Assembly (NCBI RefSeq): GCF_021379005.1
Contig: NZ_CP075171.1
Location: 5,022,001 to 5,086,000, forward strand
Direction: 5' to 3'
Source of the DNA: Leptodesmis sichuanensis A121
GTDB taxonomy: Bacteria; Cyanobacteriota; Cyanobacteriia; Leptolyngbyales; Leptolyngbyaceae
DNA: 64,000 nucleotides
Program-made: the position numbers and the translations under genes
Part shown: one piece after another, positions 1 through 9,220 of the stretch
Layout: each line of letters opens with the position of its first letter
How positions within the stretch are numbered: the first letter of the stretch is position 1
The notes under the pieces: generated by a model
What the model was told of the DNA's origin: nothing
The model's input: only the letters and a program-made list of their open reading frames with translations
Database searches by the model: none

Positions 1-224
1 TGCAAGACGTACCTGGCACCTGGCATCACTGTCTGATTGCCTTTAGCCGGGATAGTCTACCATTGATTGGCCCGATCGCCGATTGGGAAAATTTGCATCT
101 GTTTTCGGGTTTCAGCAATCCCCTAGCGATCGTACCAGCCCTAGCGCGTCGATTTGCCAAACAGGCCGCGATCGCAAAAATTGACCCTTTACTAAAACAG
201 CTTTCCCCTAACCGCTTTGGTTAG
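1..224 (+). CDS. FAD-dependent oxidoreductase, C-terminal fragment (5' end outside window)
   Basis: The third frame is open from the first bases to a TAG and encodes about 73 residues. It contains LPLIGPIADWENLHLFSGF followed by an Ala/Arg-rich helix. This resembles the C-terminal FAD-binding part of the glycine/D-amino-acid oxidase (DAO) family, where a 'P-x-I-G' segment precedes a 'N-L-x-x-x-x-G-x-S' segment. The N-terminal Rossmann motif lies outside the window, so the substrate cannot be judged. About 80 bp separate it from the next gene. Confidence 0.6.
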   Translation, partial: QDVPGTWHHCLIAFSRDSLPLIGPIADWENLHLFSGFSNPLAIVPALARRFAKQAAIAKIDPLLKQLSPNRFG

Positions 225-302
225 CCTGTTAGGGAGCCAATCAGCTGTAGTACTAAGCAGTAAACTGATTGAAGGTATGGTGGTGCATACAGGGACAACA
301 TA

Positions 303-1274
303 ATGGCATGGATAGCGTTAAGCTTTGAGGCTACGAGTGAAGCGGTGGATTGGGTGTACACATTGCTGGCAGGGGCAAATTATCCAGGTGACATTCAAAT
401 TCAAGGATTAGATGATTCTTCCCACGATCGCTCCACTCACCCCGATCGCGGGTCATCTGAGTTTGCATTCGCAGTGCACCTTTATCTTCCTGATGCCTCC
501 CGTTTTGATGTAGAACAGATGCACGGCTTATTTTCTTCGTTATATCGTACCAGAATGATTACGGCTCCGGAGGAAACTGTTGTGATGGAAAAGCCTGCCG
601 CCTCAGAGTTATCTAATTCCCCGATTACTCGGATTGGTGGCCGGTTTGTCGTCTTACCATTGGCGGCTTCCTACGAGCCGGAATCAGACTCCGAAATTTT
701 GATCCGGTTAGAACCCACTCTCGCTTTTGGCAGCGGCTTTCATCCAGCCACTCGGCTCAGTTTGCAACTATTGGAACGATATGTAATTCCTTCAATGAAG
801 GTTCTGGATTTAGGATCCGGGTCAGGAATTCTCACGGTAGCTGCTGCAAAACTGGGGGCACAGGTGGTCGCTCTGGACAACGATCGCATCGCTGCCGAAT
901 CTACCCAAAGCACCGTGAATTTGAATGGAGTTGCCTCGCAGGTGACAGTGATGGAAGGGAGTTTGGGTCAGGGCAGTGAACTGGGGCACTGGATGGGAGG
1001 CGAAGTGGCCGAAACTGCGTCCAGGTTGGATGCTTGCGATCGCTTTGATCTGATTGTGGCCAATATCTTTGCCCGAGTTCACATTGCACTCGCCACCGAT
1101 TTCCGGCAAGCTCTCCGTTGCTCAGAGCAAGGTGGATGGCTGATTGCGGCAGGTTTTACTGCAGATTACGAACCAGAAATTACAGCCGCTTTTACCCAGG
1201 AAGGGTTTGCAGTTGTAGAGTGTGAGCGGTTAGATGAATGGATCGCGATCGTGTTTCGACGGACGGCTCTTTGA
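303..1274 (+). CDS. prmA: Ribosomal protein L11 methyltransferase-like (PrmA)
   Basis: The 323-residue product looks like PrmA, which trimethylates ribosomal protein L11 in the cytoplasm using S-adenosylmethionine. The C-terminal half holds the SAM site: FGSGFHPATRLSLQLLERY, then the glycine-rich motif I VLDLGSGSGILTVAAAKLGA, an acidic ribose-binding 'ALDNDR', and the catalytic-loop segment DLIVANIFA near residue 250. The N-terminal substrate-recognition half is divergent, as is usual. Canonical PrmA has 'FGTGxHPTT', so 'FGSGFHPAT' is a mild variation. The ATG start leaves a normal leader. It sits 17 bp upstream of a second methyltransferase and is probably cotranscribed with it. Confidence 0.75.
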   Translation: MAWIALSFEATSEAVDWVYTLLAGANYPGDIQIQGLDDSSHDRSTHPDRGSSEFAFAVHLYLPDASRFDVEQMHGLFSSLYRTRMITAPEETVVMEKPAASELSNSPITRIGGRFVVLPLAASYEPESDSEILIRLEPTLAFGSGFHPATRLSLQLLERYVIPSMKVLDLGSGSGILTVAAAKLGAQVVALDNDRIAAESTQSTVNLNGVASQVTVMEGSLGQGSELGHWMGGEVAETASRLDACDRFDLIVANIFARVHIALATDFRQALRCSEQGGWLIAAGFTADYEPEITAAFTQEGFAVVECERLDEWIAIVFRRTAL

Positions 1275-1291
1275 ATTATGAGTTATGAATT

Positions 1292-1948
1292 ATGAATGAT
1301 AATCGCCAATTTGCTCCTGCCACTCAGCGCAACCGGGAACCCATTCTGGAAGTGTTGTCAGAGGTTCTGCCAGCATTCGGTACGGTGTTGGAAATTTCCA
1401 GTGGGACGGGAGAACATGCGGTTTTTTTCGCACCCCGGTTAGTGCCCCGTCTCTGGATTCCGTCTGATCCCAATCCAATGGCACGGGCGAGTATTGCCGC
1501 CTGGAGAGAACACTGTCCTGCTGAGAATCTGTATCCGCCGATCGCACTGGATGTCTGCGCTCCAGTTTGGCCAGTAGAGCAGCAGCCTTTACCGGAAGCC
1601 TTGCAAGATCTGGATTTGCAGCAGCATCCCATCCGGGCGATCGTCAACATCAACATGATTCACATTGCGCCCTGGCGTGCCTGCCTGGGGCTGCTGGCTG
1701 GAGCAAAGCGTCTGTTACCGCCCAAGGGCATCTTGTATCTTTACGGGCCATTCAAACAGGTTGGCAACCATACTGCACCGAGCAATGAAGCCTTTGATGC
1801 CAGTCTCCAGATGCAGAATCCAGAGTGGGGAGTCCGAAATTTAGAGGATGTCGTTGCTACCGCTCAAACCCACCATCTGGCGCTGGTAAAAACAGTGGCC
1901 ATGCCAGCGAATAACCTCTCTGTGATTTTTCAACGAACGCAAGACTAA
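1292..1948 (+). CDS. DUF938 family SAM-dependent methyltransferase-like protein
   Basis: The 218-residue protein begins NDNRQFAPATQRNREPIL and continues VLEISSGTGEHAVFFAP. This combination is typical of the DUF938 family, related to METTL26. The glycine-rich SSGTGEH motif is the SAM-binding loop. A later segment, INMIHIAPWRACLGLL, matches the conserved 'N-M-I-H-I-x-P-W' block, and LYLYGPFK matches the motif before the substrate pocket. The length is typical (about 200-220 residues). The physiological substrate of the family is unknown to me. It starts 17 bp after prmA, inside a short 'gagttatgaattatgaat' repeat. Confidence 0.8.
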   Translation: MNDNRQFAPATQRNREPILEVLSEVLPAFGTVLEISSGTGEHAVFFAPRLVPRLWIPSDPNPMARASIAAWREHCPAENLYPPIALDVCAPVWPVEQQPLPEALQDLDLQQHPIRAIVNINMIHIAPWRACLGLLAGAKRLLPPKGILYLYGPFKQVGNHTAPSNEAFDASLQMQNPEWGVRNLEDVVATAQTHHLALVKTVAMPANNLSVIFQRTQD

Positions 1949-2025
1949 GGATTCCTACCTTTTGCCGTCAATTATCATGGACATACTCAGGGCGGAACCA
2001 CCTGAGATCGTCAGGAGGGCTGAAC

Positions 2026-2718
2026 ATGAAATCTGATGGGCCAGCGATTAGTGAACTGCCAATTCTGGAGAGCGGCGATCGCCTCAGCCGAGCCGAATTT
2101 GAGCGGCGTTACACCGCTATGCCGCACCTGGAAAAAGCTGAACTGATTGAAGGAGTGGTTTACGTGGCATCCCCTGTGAGAGTGAGAAAGCATGGTAATC
2201 CTCACAGTCGTATCATCACCTGGCTGGGAACCTATGAAGCTGTAACACCAGGAGTTATGGTCTGTGATAACACAACCGTTCGTCTCGATCTGGACAATGA
2301 GCCGCAGCCGGATGCCCTCCTCCGAATCGAGGAAGCCTGGGGAGGGCAATCTCGCATCAGTGAGGATGATTACATTGAAGGGGCACCGGAATTAATTGTG
2401 GAAATTGCAGCCAGTAGCGCATCCTATGATTTGCATGACAAATTGCGAGCTTACCGACGGAATGGAGTGCGGGAATATCTGGTCTGGCTGGTGCAGGAGC
2501 AACAGTTTCGCTGGTACGGGTTGCAGGAGGGGGAATATCGGCTGCAAGCACCAGATTCAGCGGGAGTACTGAGCAGTCAGGTTTTTCCAGGGCTGCACCT
2601 AGCCGTCAATGCGCTACTGAATGGCGAGATGCGGCAAGTTTTAGCGGTACTCCAGCAGGGGATTAACTCTGAAGCTCATCAAGCCTTTGTACAATCGCAG
2701 TTGAACCTGCAGGAGTAA
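2026..2718 (+). CDS. Uma2 family (DUF820) putative restriction-endonuclease-fold protein
   Basis: The 230-residue protein has the Uma2/DUF820 layout common in multiple copies in cyanobacteria. It starts with 'SRAEFERRYTAMPHLEKAEL', continues with ELIEGVVYVASPV, and has the PD-(D/E)xK-like core: PQPDALLRIEE (Asp), then GAPELIVEIAASSASYDLHD and KLRAYRRNGVREYLVW. The conserved acidic residues and the lysine of D-x(n)-E-x-A-x(n)-K are present, so the nuclease fold appears intact. Cellular function is unknown. A good Shine-Dalgarno (AGGAGG) precedes the ATG. It is a monocistron as far as can be seen. Confidence 0.85.
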   Translation: MKSDGPAISELPILESGDRLSRAEFERRYTAMPHLEKAELIEGVVYVASPVRVRKHGNPHSRIITWLGTYEAVTPGVMVCDNTTVRLDLDNEPQPDALLRIEEAWGGQSRISEDDYIEGAPELIVEIAASSASYDLHDKLRAYRRNGVREYLVWLVQEQQFRWYGLQEGEYRLQAPDSAGVLSSQVFPGLHLAVNALLNGEMRQVLAVLQQGINSEAHQAFVQSQLNLQE

Positions 2719-2801
2719 TGCCAGAGCCAGCCAGATTGTGAGGTGGTTGGCGGAGAGGGATGCCTTATGATTAACGGTAATAATTGCTGCTTCACCCCCT
2801 T

Positions 2802-3839
2802 ATGGAAGCTTCCTCCAGGACAGATTCATTCCGAGCTTTAGCGCTTCAGGTAACGGCTACTGCGGTCAATCAGGCCCGCGATCGCGCTGAAGCCCAGGCT
2901 CTGATGCAACAGGCGATCGCCCGAATTGCCCCCCAGATTGCCGCCAGTCTTGCCTTCATTGGGCCGGATTGTCGGTTAGTGGTATTGCCAGAGTACTTTT
3001 TGACCGGCTTTCCCTTAGGCGAATCGCTCACCACCTGGGCGGACAAAGCGTGTATTGAAATGGCAGGGCCGGAATACGAAGCTTTAGGGAAACTGGCTCA
3101 GAAACACCAGATTTTTCTGGCCGGGAATGCCTACGAACTGGATGCTCACTTTCCTGGCCTGTATTTTCAAACCTGCTTTCTGCTGGCACCTTCAGGATCT
3201 GTAGTGTTGCGTTATCGCCGTCTGAATTCCATGTTTGCGCCTACCCCTCATGATGTCTGGGACAAGTATCTGGACGTGTATGGTTTGGATGGAGTCTTTC
3301 CTGTAGCTCAAACCGAAATTGGGAATTTAGCCGCCGTTGCCTCGGATGAAATTCTGTTTCCAGAGCTGGCCCGGTGTTTGGCGATGCGGGGGGCTGAAAT
3401 TCTGCTCCATCCCACCTCGGAAATTTACGGTAAGGAGCGGGCACCCAAGGAAGCCGCCAAACTATCCCGCGCTGTGGAAAACATGATGTATGTCGTTTCC
3501 TGCAATACGGCAGGAATTGCCAACAGCCCAATTCCTCAAGCGTCAACGGATGGTGGATCGAAGATTATTGACTACCGGGGATTGGTGCTGGCGGAGACGG
3601 GTGCGGGGGAAAGTATGGCGGCCTTCGCTGAAATTGATCTAACGGCCCTGCGGCGATATCGTCAGCGTCCGGGGTTAACGAATTTACTTGCTCGACAACG
3701 ATTTGAAGTGTACGCCGATCTGTATCGCCAGTCTGTTTATCCGGTCAATACCATGTTGCAGGGCGAGATAGAGCGATCGCACTTTATCCACACCCAGCAG
3801 GCTGCGATTCAGCGATTGCGCGATCGGGGAGTGCTATGA
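2802..3839 (+). CDS. Nitrilase-fold carbon-nitrogen hydrolase-like protein, catalytic Cys apparently absent
   Basis: The overall pattern is that of the nitrilase superfamily. It has LVVLPEYFLTGFP with the catalytic Glu, the YRRLN segment at the Lys position, and LAAVASDEILFPELARCLA followed by GAEILLHPTSE at the nucleophile elbow. In active members the elbow reads C-x-D/E-x-x-F-P-E. Here the Cys position is Ala (codon 3339-3341) and the Lys position is Arg (codon 3219-3221). I infer a non-catalytic or re-purposed member. I chose the ATG at 2802; an in-frame TTG at 2784 is possible. The stop overlaps the next start by four bases (ATGA), so the protein is probably translationally coupled to the aldehyde dehydrogenase. 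Confidence 0.75.
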   Translation: MEASSRTDSFRALALQVTATAVNQARDRAEAQALMQQAIARIAPQIAASLAFIGPDCRLVVLPEYFLTGFPLGESLTTWADKACIEMAGPEYEALGKLAQKHQIFLAGNAYELDAHFPGLYFQTCFLLAPSGSVVLRYRRLNSMFAPTPHDVWDKYLDVYGLDGVFPVAQTEIGNLAAVASDEILFPELARCLAMRGAEILLHPTSEIYGKERAPKEAAKLSRAVENMMYVVSCNTAGIANSPIPQASTDGGSKIIDYRGLVLAETGAGESMAAFAEIDLTALRRYRQRPGLTNLLARQRFEVYADLYRQSVYPVNTMLQGEIERSHFIHTQQAAIQRLRDRGVL

Positions 3840-5284
3840 CAAGGGAGATGGGGAACGGGGAACCGGAACCGGAAGTAAGAAGCAACATCCCGGTGCGGAA
3901 TCCTCGGACTGGGGGCGTGGATGATTGGGTTCAATCACCAACGGTTCAGGAATTAGCGCAACAGTGCGATCGCTTGCGACAGGCACAGCAGCACTGGCAA
4001 GCAATTGGATTAGCATCGCGAATCGCAGTACTGCAAAACTGGAAGCAGGCAATTATTCAGCATCGAGAGCAATTAACCCAGGCATTAGTTGCTGATACCG
4101 GACGACTATCGATCTCAATTTTAGAAATCGATTCCTTTCTGCAAAGTCTCGATCGCTGGTGTAAACTGGCTCCGGAGTTGCTTCAGGACATTGAGAAAAA
4201 CACGGCAATTCCCTTTATCCGGTTACAGCAAACCGCTGTTCCGTATGCTCTGGTGGGTATCATCAGTCCCTGGAATTTCCCGCTCCTACTATCTACTATT
4301 GATCTGATTCCAGCCCTCTTAGCCGGATGTGCAGCCATTGTCAAACCCAGTGAAATTACGCCACGATTTATGAAACCGTTGATGCAGACGATCGCATCTG
4401 TCCCCACCCTGCGAGATGTCTTATGCTACGTCAACGGAAATGGTAAAACAGGTGCCGAATTAATTGAACAGGTCGATTTAGTTTGTTTTACAGGGAGTGT
4501 CGCCACTGGTCGTAAAGTGGCAGAAGTTGCTGCTAAACGTTTGATTCCGGCTTTTCTGGAACTAGGGGGGAAAGATCCGGCGATCGTCCTGGAAGGAGCC
4601 GATCTGGATCAGGCGACCTCCGCCTTACTGTGGGGATCGGTTGTCAATACCGGGCAATCCTGCCTCTCGATCGAACGCATTTATGTGGCTGAATCCAGCT
4701 ATGCCCCCTTTGTAGAGCAATTGACGGAAAAGGCCAGACGACTCAATCTGGCGTTTCCCCATATTGATAGCGGTGAGATTGGCCCAATCATTGCGGAACG
4801 GCAAGCGGCAATCCTGACAGAGCACCTGAAAGATGCCTATGAGAAGGGCGCGATCGCTCAGTGCGGGGGCCAGGTGGAAACATTGAATGGCGGCCTCTGG
4901 TGTCATCCCACCGTCCTCACTCATGTCAATCACTCCATGAAAGTGATGATGGAAGAAACCTTTGGCCCGGTGATGCCCGTGATGCCGTTTGCGTGCCTGG
5001 ATGAAGCGGTACATTTAGCGAATGACACTCAGTATGGATTGAGTGCTGCCGTATTTGCTCGATCGCCAGCAGAAGCAATGGCGATCGCTCAGCAAATTGA
5101 TGCTGGAGCCATTAGCATTAATGATGCGGCTCTGACGGCCATTGTGCATGAAGGAGAAAAGAATGCCTGCAAATCTTCCGGTTTAGGTGGATCTCGCATG
5201 GGGCCAGCCGCTCTACAACGCTTTATGCGGAAAAAAGCCTTTTTAATCAAAACAGCCCCAATTTCTGACCCCTGGTGGTTTTAA
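3836..5284 (+). CDS. NAD(P)-dependent aldehyde dehydrogenase family protein
   Basis: The 482-residue enzyme oxidises an aldehyde to the acid using NAD(P). The cofactor region carries 'SPWNFPLLLS' and 'VKPSEITP', then the Rossmann turn FTGSVATGRKVAEVAAK. The general-base Glu is in FLELGGKDPAIVLEGADLD and the nucleophilic Cys in NTGQSCLSIERIYV, so the active site is intact. EETFGPVMPVMPF is the conserved substrate-side motif. The first ~30 residues are variable and low in similarity. The 4-bp overlap with the nitrilase-like gene suggests coordinated synthesis. The aldehyde substrate cannot be inferred from sequence alone. Confidence 0.9.
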   Translation: MTREMGNGEPEPEVRSNIPVRNPRTGGVDDWVQSPTVQELAQQCDRLRQAQQHWQAIGLASRIAVLQNWKQAIIQHREQLTQALVADTGRLSISILEIDSFLQSLDRWCKLAPELLQDIEKNTAIPFIRLQQTAVPYALVGIISPWNFPLLLSTIDLIPALLAGCAAIVKPSEITPRFMKPLMQTIASVPTLRDVLCYVNGNGKTGAELIEQVDLVCFTGSVATGRKVAEVAAKRLIPAFLELGGKDPAIVLEGADLDQATSALLWGSVVNTGQSCLSIERIYVAESSYAPFVEQLTEKARRLNLAFPHIDSGEIGPIIAERQAAILTEHLKDAYEKGAIAQCGGQVETLNGGLWCHPTVLTHVNHSMKVMMEETFGPVMPVMPFACLDEAVHLANDTQYGLSAAVFARSPAEAMAIAQQIDAGAISINDAALTAIVHEGEKNACKSSGLGGSRMGPAALQRFMRKKAFLIKTAPISDPWWF

Positions 5285-5409
5285 TGCGACTTCTAGATAC
5301 CTTCCCAAAAAAGTAGCAAGATGGGTTGAATGCGCTGGATCGTGCAACTTTCCGGTAAACTAATCTGTCCTATGGAAAAGAATAAAATCATTCTGTTGAG
5401 TCAACTTCT

Positions 5410-6462
5410 GTGCGCGATCGTCCGTTCATTAAACTGTTTTCCCTGCTGACGGGCCTTCTCACCCTGTCCGGCTGCGGAGCGATTAAAACGGCTGTGTTTC
5501 CCAGTCCGTCGCCATCTGGAGTATCGGCGCAAAATCTAGCCATTATTGCTAACCAGGCTGACCCCCTGAGTATGCAGATTGCTCGCTACTATCAGCAACG
5601 CCGGGGAATTCCAGAGCAGAATTTGATCGTCGTGTCCTTTCAACCGGGACGAACAACCTTACCGGAAGGAGAATTTCGCCGGATTAAAACCGAAGTAGAG
5701 ACGAAAATTCCAGCACAAATTCAGGCGTTTGCCCTGACCTGGGTGGCTCCCTACCGGGTGGATTGTATGTCTATTACATCAGCGTTTGCGTTTGGCTTCG
5801 ACGATCGCTTTTGTGCCAAAGGTTGTCTGCCTACCCAGGCCAGTCCTTATTTCAATCAAAAGCAGGTGAAACCGTTTGACCGCTTTCGGATTCGACCGAC
5901 GATGGCGATCGCGGCAACCACCTTTACCCAGGCCAAAGCCCTAATTGATCGGGGCATCGCTGCGGATGGCACCTATCCCGATGGCACCGCCTATTTACTC
6001 AGTACCAGCGATCACACCCGGAATGTCCGTGCCCCTCTCTATCCCCTGATCAGTCAGTATTTTGATCCACCCTTCAAGGTAGTCATCCTGAACAGGGATG
6101 TACTGGAGCAGCAAACAGACATTATGTTTTACTTCACGGGGTTGACCCAGGTGCAGAAATTGGAAACGAATCGATTTCGGCCCGGTGCGATCGCGGATCA
6201 CCTGACCTCGGTGGGTGGCGCGCTTACGGATAGCTTTCAAATGAGCAGTCTGCGCTGGTTAGAAGCTGGAGCCACGGGCAGTTATGGCACGGTAGTGGAA
6301 CCTTGCAACTTCCCGGCAAAATTTCCCAATCCAGCGATCGCCATGCTCCATTATTTCCAGGGCGATACGTTGCTGGAAGCCTACTGGAAAAGTGTCGCCC
6401 AACCTGGACAGGGCATTTTCATTGGTGAACCCCTGGCCCGTCCTTTTCCCAGCACCCCTTGA
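5410..6462 (+). CDS. TIGR03790-like family lipoprotein
   Basis: The 350-residue product begins at GTG with a signal peptide ending in a lipobox (LLTLSGCG, Cys about residue 22), so it is predicted to be lipid-anchored. The mature part starts 'NLAIIANQADPLSMQIARYY', matching the opening of the TIGR03790 family, and ends with GATGSYGTVVEPCNFPAKFP and 'GQGIFIGEPLARPF'. The family is uncharacterised, and I know no experimental function. ATG codons further in would remove the signal peptide, so GTG is preferred. It ends six bases before the convergent ligase gene. Confidence 0.8.
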   Translation: MRDRPFIKLFSLLTGLLTLSGCGAIKTAVFPSPSPSGVSAQNLAIIANQADPLSMQIARYYQQRRGIPEQNLIVVSFQPGRTTLPEGEFRRIKTEVETKIPAQIQAFALTWVAPYRVDCMSITSAFAFGFDDRFCAKGCLPTQASPYFNQKQVKPFDRFRIRPTMAIAATTFTQAKALIDRGIAADGTYPDGTAYLLSTSDHTRNVRAPLYPLISQYFDPPFKVVILNRDVLEQQTDIMFYFTGLTQVQKLETNRFRPGAIADHLTSVGGALTDSFQMSSLRWLEAGATGSYGTVVEPCNFPAKFPNPAIAMLHYFQGDTLLEAYWKSVAQPGQGIFIGEPLARPFPSTP

Positions 6463-6467
6463 GCCTT

Positions 6468-7970
6468 TTACGATCGCGTGTAACGATGTTTGACTCCAAT
6501 AGGAAAATACTCAGGATCGCCAGCCGCCAGTAAAGTAATCTGTGGCATCTGATACGCCTCTGGCACATAGTTCGCGAATTCACTGTTCAATCGTCGCAGG
6601 TGATGCAGGATGGCCGCTGCGATCGCCTGTCGTCGGTTCTCATCTGCCTCCACACCGGGCGCTAATTCCACCACGATCGCCAGCAATTTATTCTGATCCG
6701 CGTCCTCCTGCACCTGCATCACAAACTTGCCAGTGACCCAGTTGCAGATGGGAGCCTGCTCCAGTCCAACTGTGACATTTTCCGGGTAAACATTGGCCCC
6801 AAAGTAGGACACTGTGAAGTGCGATCGGCCAAACACATAAACAAACGGCAGTGGATGAATGCCCCGCTGACCTGCTAAACCTTGCAGGGGATTAAAGCCC
6901 CATTCAGCCAGGAATTGCAGCATATCCTCGTAGGAAATTAAGCCGCCGTTGTCAGAAATGTGATAGCGGATCAAGGGAATGCCATTCTCTCCAGAAAACA
7001 ACAAGGTGCCATCCTGCACCTCAAAGAAACGACTGCAGGGATCGTACTGCACCAATGTCGGTAATCGAGATTCACCAAACAGGGCATGAGCCGCATCAGG
7101 ATGGTCGGCGAACCAGCGACGAATGTGGATACTGAAGGGCGTTTCATTGCCTAACACCCCGGCATCGGCAGTGCCATACAGGGAAGCAGAATCGCAGCAG
7201 AAGTTGGTAGATCCGAGCCGCTCGCCCACCAGCGATCGCCACTCTTCGCTGAACACTTCTCCGGCCATCACCAGTTTGACGTGATAGGGTCGCCAGTTCA
7301 TTCCGTAAGCTATGCCACTGTCAATCACATCCTTCAGAAATGGTGGATAGCCTAACAGAACGACCTGATCAAACTGAGGAGCCAGGGCTTCAACCACCCG
7401 CAAAATTTCGGTTTTATTGTTTCCTGGTGTAATCACTGTAATGGGATACCCTTTGCTTGCCAGATGGCGGCAGCAGTTCGCTGTGTACATTCCCCCAACC
7501 CAGGTTCCCAGAGCAAAACAAATTACCGCTAACGTGCGACGGCGATCGGCCTGGAAACTATCATGAAAAATTTGTTCAAATCGAGTCGCAATCTGAAATT
7601 CATCTGTCAATGACCTGGCCCAGAAACTGGGTTGTCCGGTCGATCCAGAAGAGACGGCAATCATATCACACTGCTCCAGTTGTCCCTGACGACATAACTG
7701 GGGTAATGGATAGCGCCGCAAGTAATTATCTTTGGTCGTTAAAGGCAGGTGCTGAAAGTCCGCGATCGTCTGAATCGAAGCTGGATCAATCTGCTGCGAT
7801 CGCAGGAACGCTTGATAGGCCGGCACCGTAGACACCGTTCGCTGGAATAGGTCTAGCAGGGTCGCTTCAGCATTCACCTGACTATGCTGTTGCAGTACGG
7901 TCTCCAATGGGGTAGTCAGAAATTGCTGCCATGCCTCAAGCATTTGCTGCGATCGCGGGGAAAACATCAT
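6468..7970 (-). CDS. Phenylacetate-CoA ligase-like (PaaK family) AMP-forming enzyme
   Basis: The 500-residue protein belongs to the ANL adenylate-forming superfamily, in the PaaK/coenzyme F390 synthetase branch. The phosphate loop is MIAVSSGSTGQPSFW near residue 105. A tyrosine/arginine segment 'PLIRYHISDNGG' corresponds to the conserved region before the C-terminal subdomain, which ends 'PIGVKHRYTRS'. It would activate a carboxylic acid with ATP, with the acyl acceptor (CoA or another) unknown. The gene is divergent from a Rieske oxygenase across a 185-bp spacer, so both may serve one oxidation route. The ATG at 7970 is followed at once by a second Met. Confidence 0.75.
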   Translation of the reverse strand: MMFSPRSQQMLEAWQQFLTTPLETVLQQHSQVNAEATLLDLFQRTVSTVPAYQAFLRSQQIDPASIQTIADFQHLPLTTKDNYLRRYPLPQLCRQGQLEQCDMIAVSSGSTGQPSFWARSLTDEFQIATRFEQIFHDSFQADRRRTLAVICFALGTWVGGMYTANCCRHLASKGYPITVITPGNNKTEILRVVEALAPQFDQVVLLGYPPFLKDVIDSGIAYGMNWRPYHVKLVMAGEVFSEEWRSLVGERLGSTNFCCDSASLYGTADAGVLGNETPFSIHIRRWFADHPDAAHALFGESRLPTLVQYDPCSRFFEVQDGTLLFSGENGIPLIRYHISDNGGLISYEDMLQFLAEWGFNPLQGLAGQRGIHPLPFVYVFGRSHFTVSYFGANVYPENVTVGLEQAPICNWVTGKFVMQVQEDADQNKLLAIVVELAPGVEADENRRQAIAAAILHHLRRLNSEFANYVPEAYQMPQITLLAAGDPEYFPIGVKHRYTRS

Positions 7971-8155
7971 GGTTTGGAGTTTGGAGAAATGGGCGGATCA
8001 GAAGTCAACCGATTTTAACTGTTGGCTAATCAGGCTTCAATTGGTTGAAAGTCTACACCTGAGAGGATATTTGAGAGGTCGCGATCGCCCTTACAGATCT
8101 ATTGTGTGGGAGGGGAAAGGGTTACAATTTTGGGCGTGAGTGAGTCCGAGTCCGA

Positions 8156-9220
8156 ATGGCAATGAACGCAACTGTCTCTGTTCCATCCCGTTTTGATGTG
8201 CGTCAGGCGGGGATTAATCCTAACCACTGGTATGTCGTCGCCCGGAGCCATGAATTGAGCGATCGACCATTAGGTATTGTCCTCTGGCAGCAAAACATTG
8301 TGCTGTACCGGGATAGTCAGGGTCAGGTGCAGGCTCTGGAAGATCGCTGTCCCCACCGTTTTGTTAAGTTGAGTCGCGGTTGCGTGGTGGGAGAAGACCT
8401 GGAGTGTGCTTATCACGGGTGGCAGATTAATGGGAAGGGACAATGTACGGCTGTGCCCTACCTGGAAGCAAATCAGAAGTTGCCACCGGGAGCGATTCGT
8501 TCCTATCCGGTGCGCGAACAGGATGGCTTCATCTGGCTGTATCCCGGTGATGTGGCAGACCTGCAAACTACCTCCTTGGAACCGATGGGTTTACCGGAAT
8601 GGGAGCACCTGAATTACATTGCGACTGTATCTGTGATTGATGCCAAGGCCCACTTTTCTTACCTGATTGAAAACCTGATGGATATGTACCACGGGCACTT
8701 GCATCAGGACTATCAAGCCTGGGCTTCCGCCGAGTTGCAGGCGATCGAGGAGAGCGATCGTCGAGTCGATGCTCACTACACGGCTCAAAGCTACTACCGG
8801 ATCGACAAAATCTGGTCAATTTCCCAGCTTTTCTTTCCCCAGCTACGTCGCCTGCACCCCGAGCCACTGGATGTCAGCTATGTTTATCCTCATTGGGCTG
8901 CTCGCCTGGGTGAAGATTTCCGGATTTACTGCCTCTTCTGTCCTGTCAGCTTGACCCAAACCCGCGCTTATCTGATTCATTTCACTTCCCTCAATGCATT
9001 TCATCGTTTGCACAGGTTGCCGATCGCCTTTCGCCGCTTCGTAAAAAATCGTCTGTTTGGATCTGCCCAGAAGTTGCTGGATGGATTGGTGGAGCAGGAT
9101 ATCCCGATGATTGAAGATGAGCAACAGGCGTATCTGGCAAATCCGGAGCGCCGTCCCCATGAATTAAATCGGGCCTTGATCAGTGTGCAACGACTGATTC
9201 GCATTCAGGCAGGCTCATAA
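8156..9220 (+). CDS. Rieske non-heme iron oxygenase (PaO/VanA-type)
   Basis: The 354-residue protein has an N-terminal Rieske [2Fe-2S] domain, with ligands in CPHRFVKLSRGCV and CAYHGWQINGKGQC. It also has a catalytic domain with the mononuclear-iron motif 'ENLMDMYHGHLHQDY' (two His, with an Asp expected downstream). This is the layout of ring-hydroxylating or demethylating oxygenases, and of the chlorophyll-catabolism PaO relatives found in cyanobacteria. An external ferredoxin would supply electrons; none is encoded nearby. I see no transmembrane segments at the C-terminus, unlike plant PaO. The substrate is undetermined. Divergent from the PaaK-like ligase. Confidence 0.85.
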   Translation: MAMNATVSVPSRFDVRQAGINPNHWYVVARSHELSDRPLGIVLWQQNIVLYRDSQGQVQALEDRCPHRFVKLSRGCVVGEDLECAYHGWQINGKGQCTAVPYLEANQKLPPGAIRSYPVREQDGFIWLYPGDVADLQTTSLEPMGLPEWEHLNYIATVSVIDAKAHFSYLIENLMDMYHGHLHQDYQAWASAELQAIEESDRRVDAHYTAQSYYRIDKIWSISQLFFPQLRRLHPEPLDVSYVYPHWAARLGEDFRIYCLFCPVSLTQTRAYLIHFTSLNAFHRLHRLPIAFRRFVKNRLFGSAQKLLDGLVEQDIPMIEDEQQAYLANPERRPHELNRALISVQRLIRIQAGS

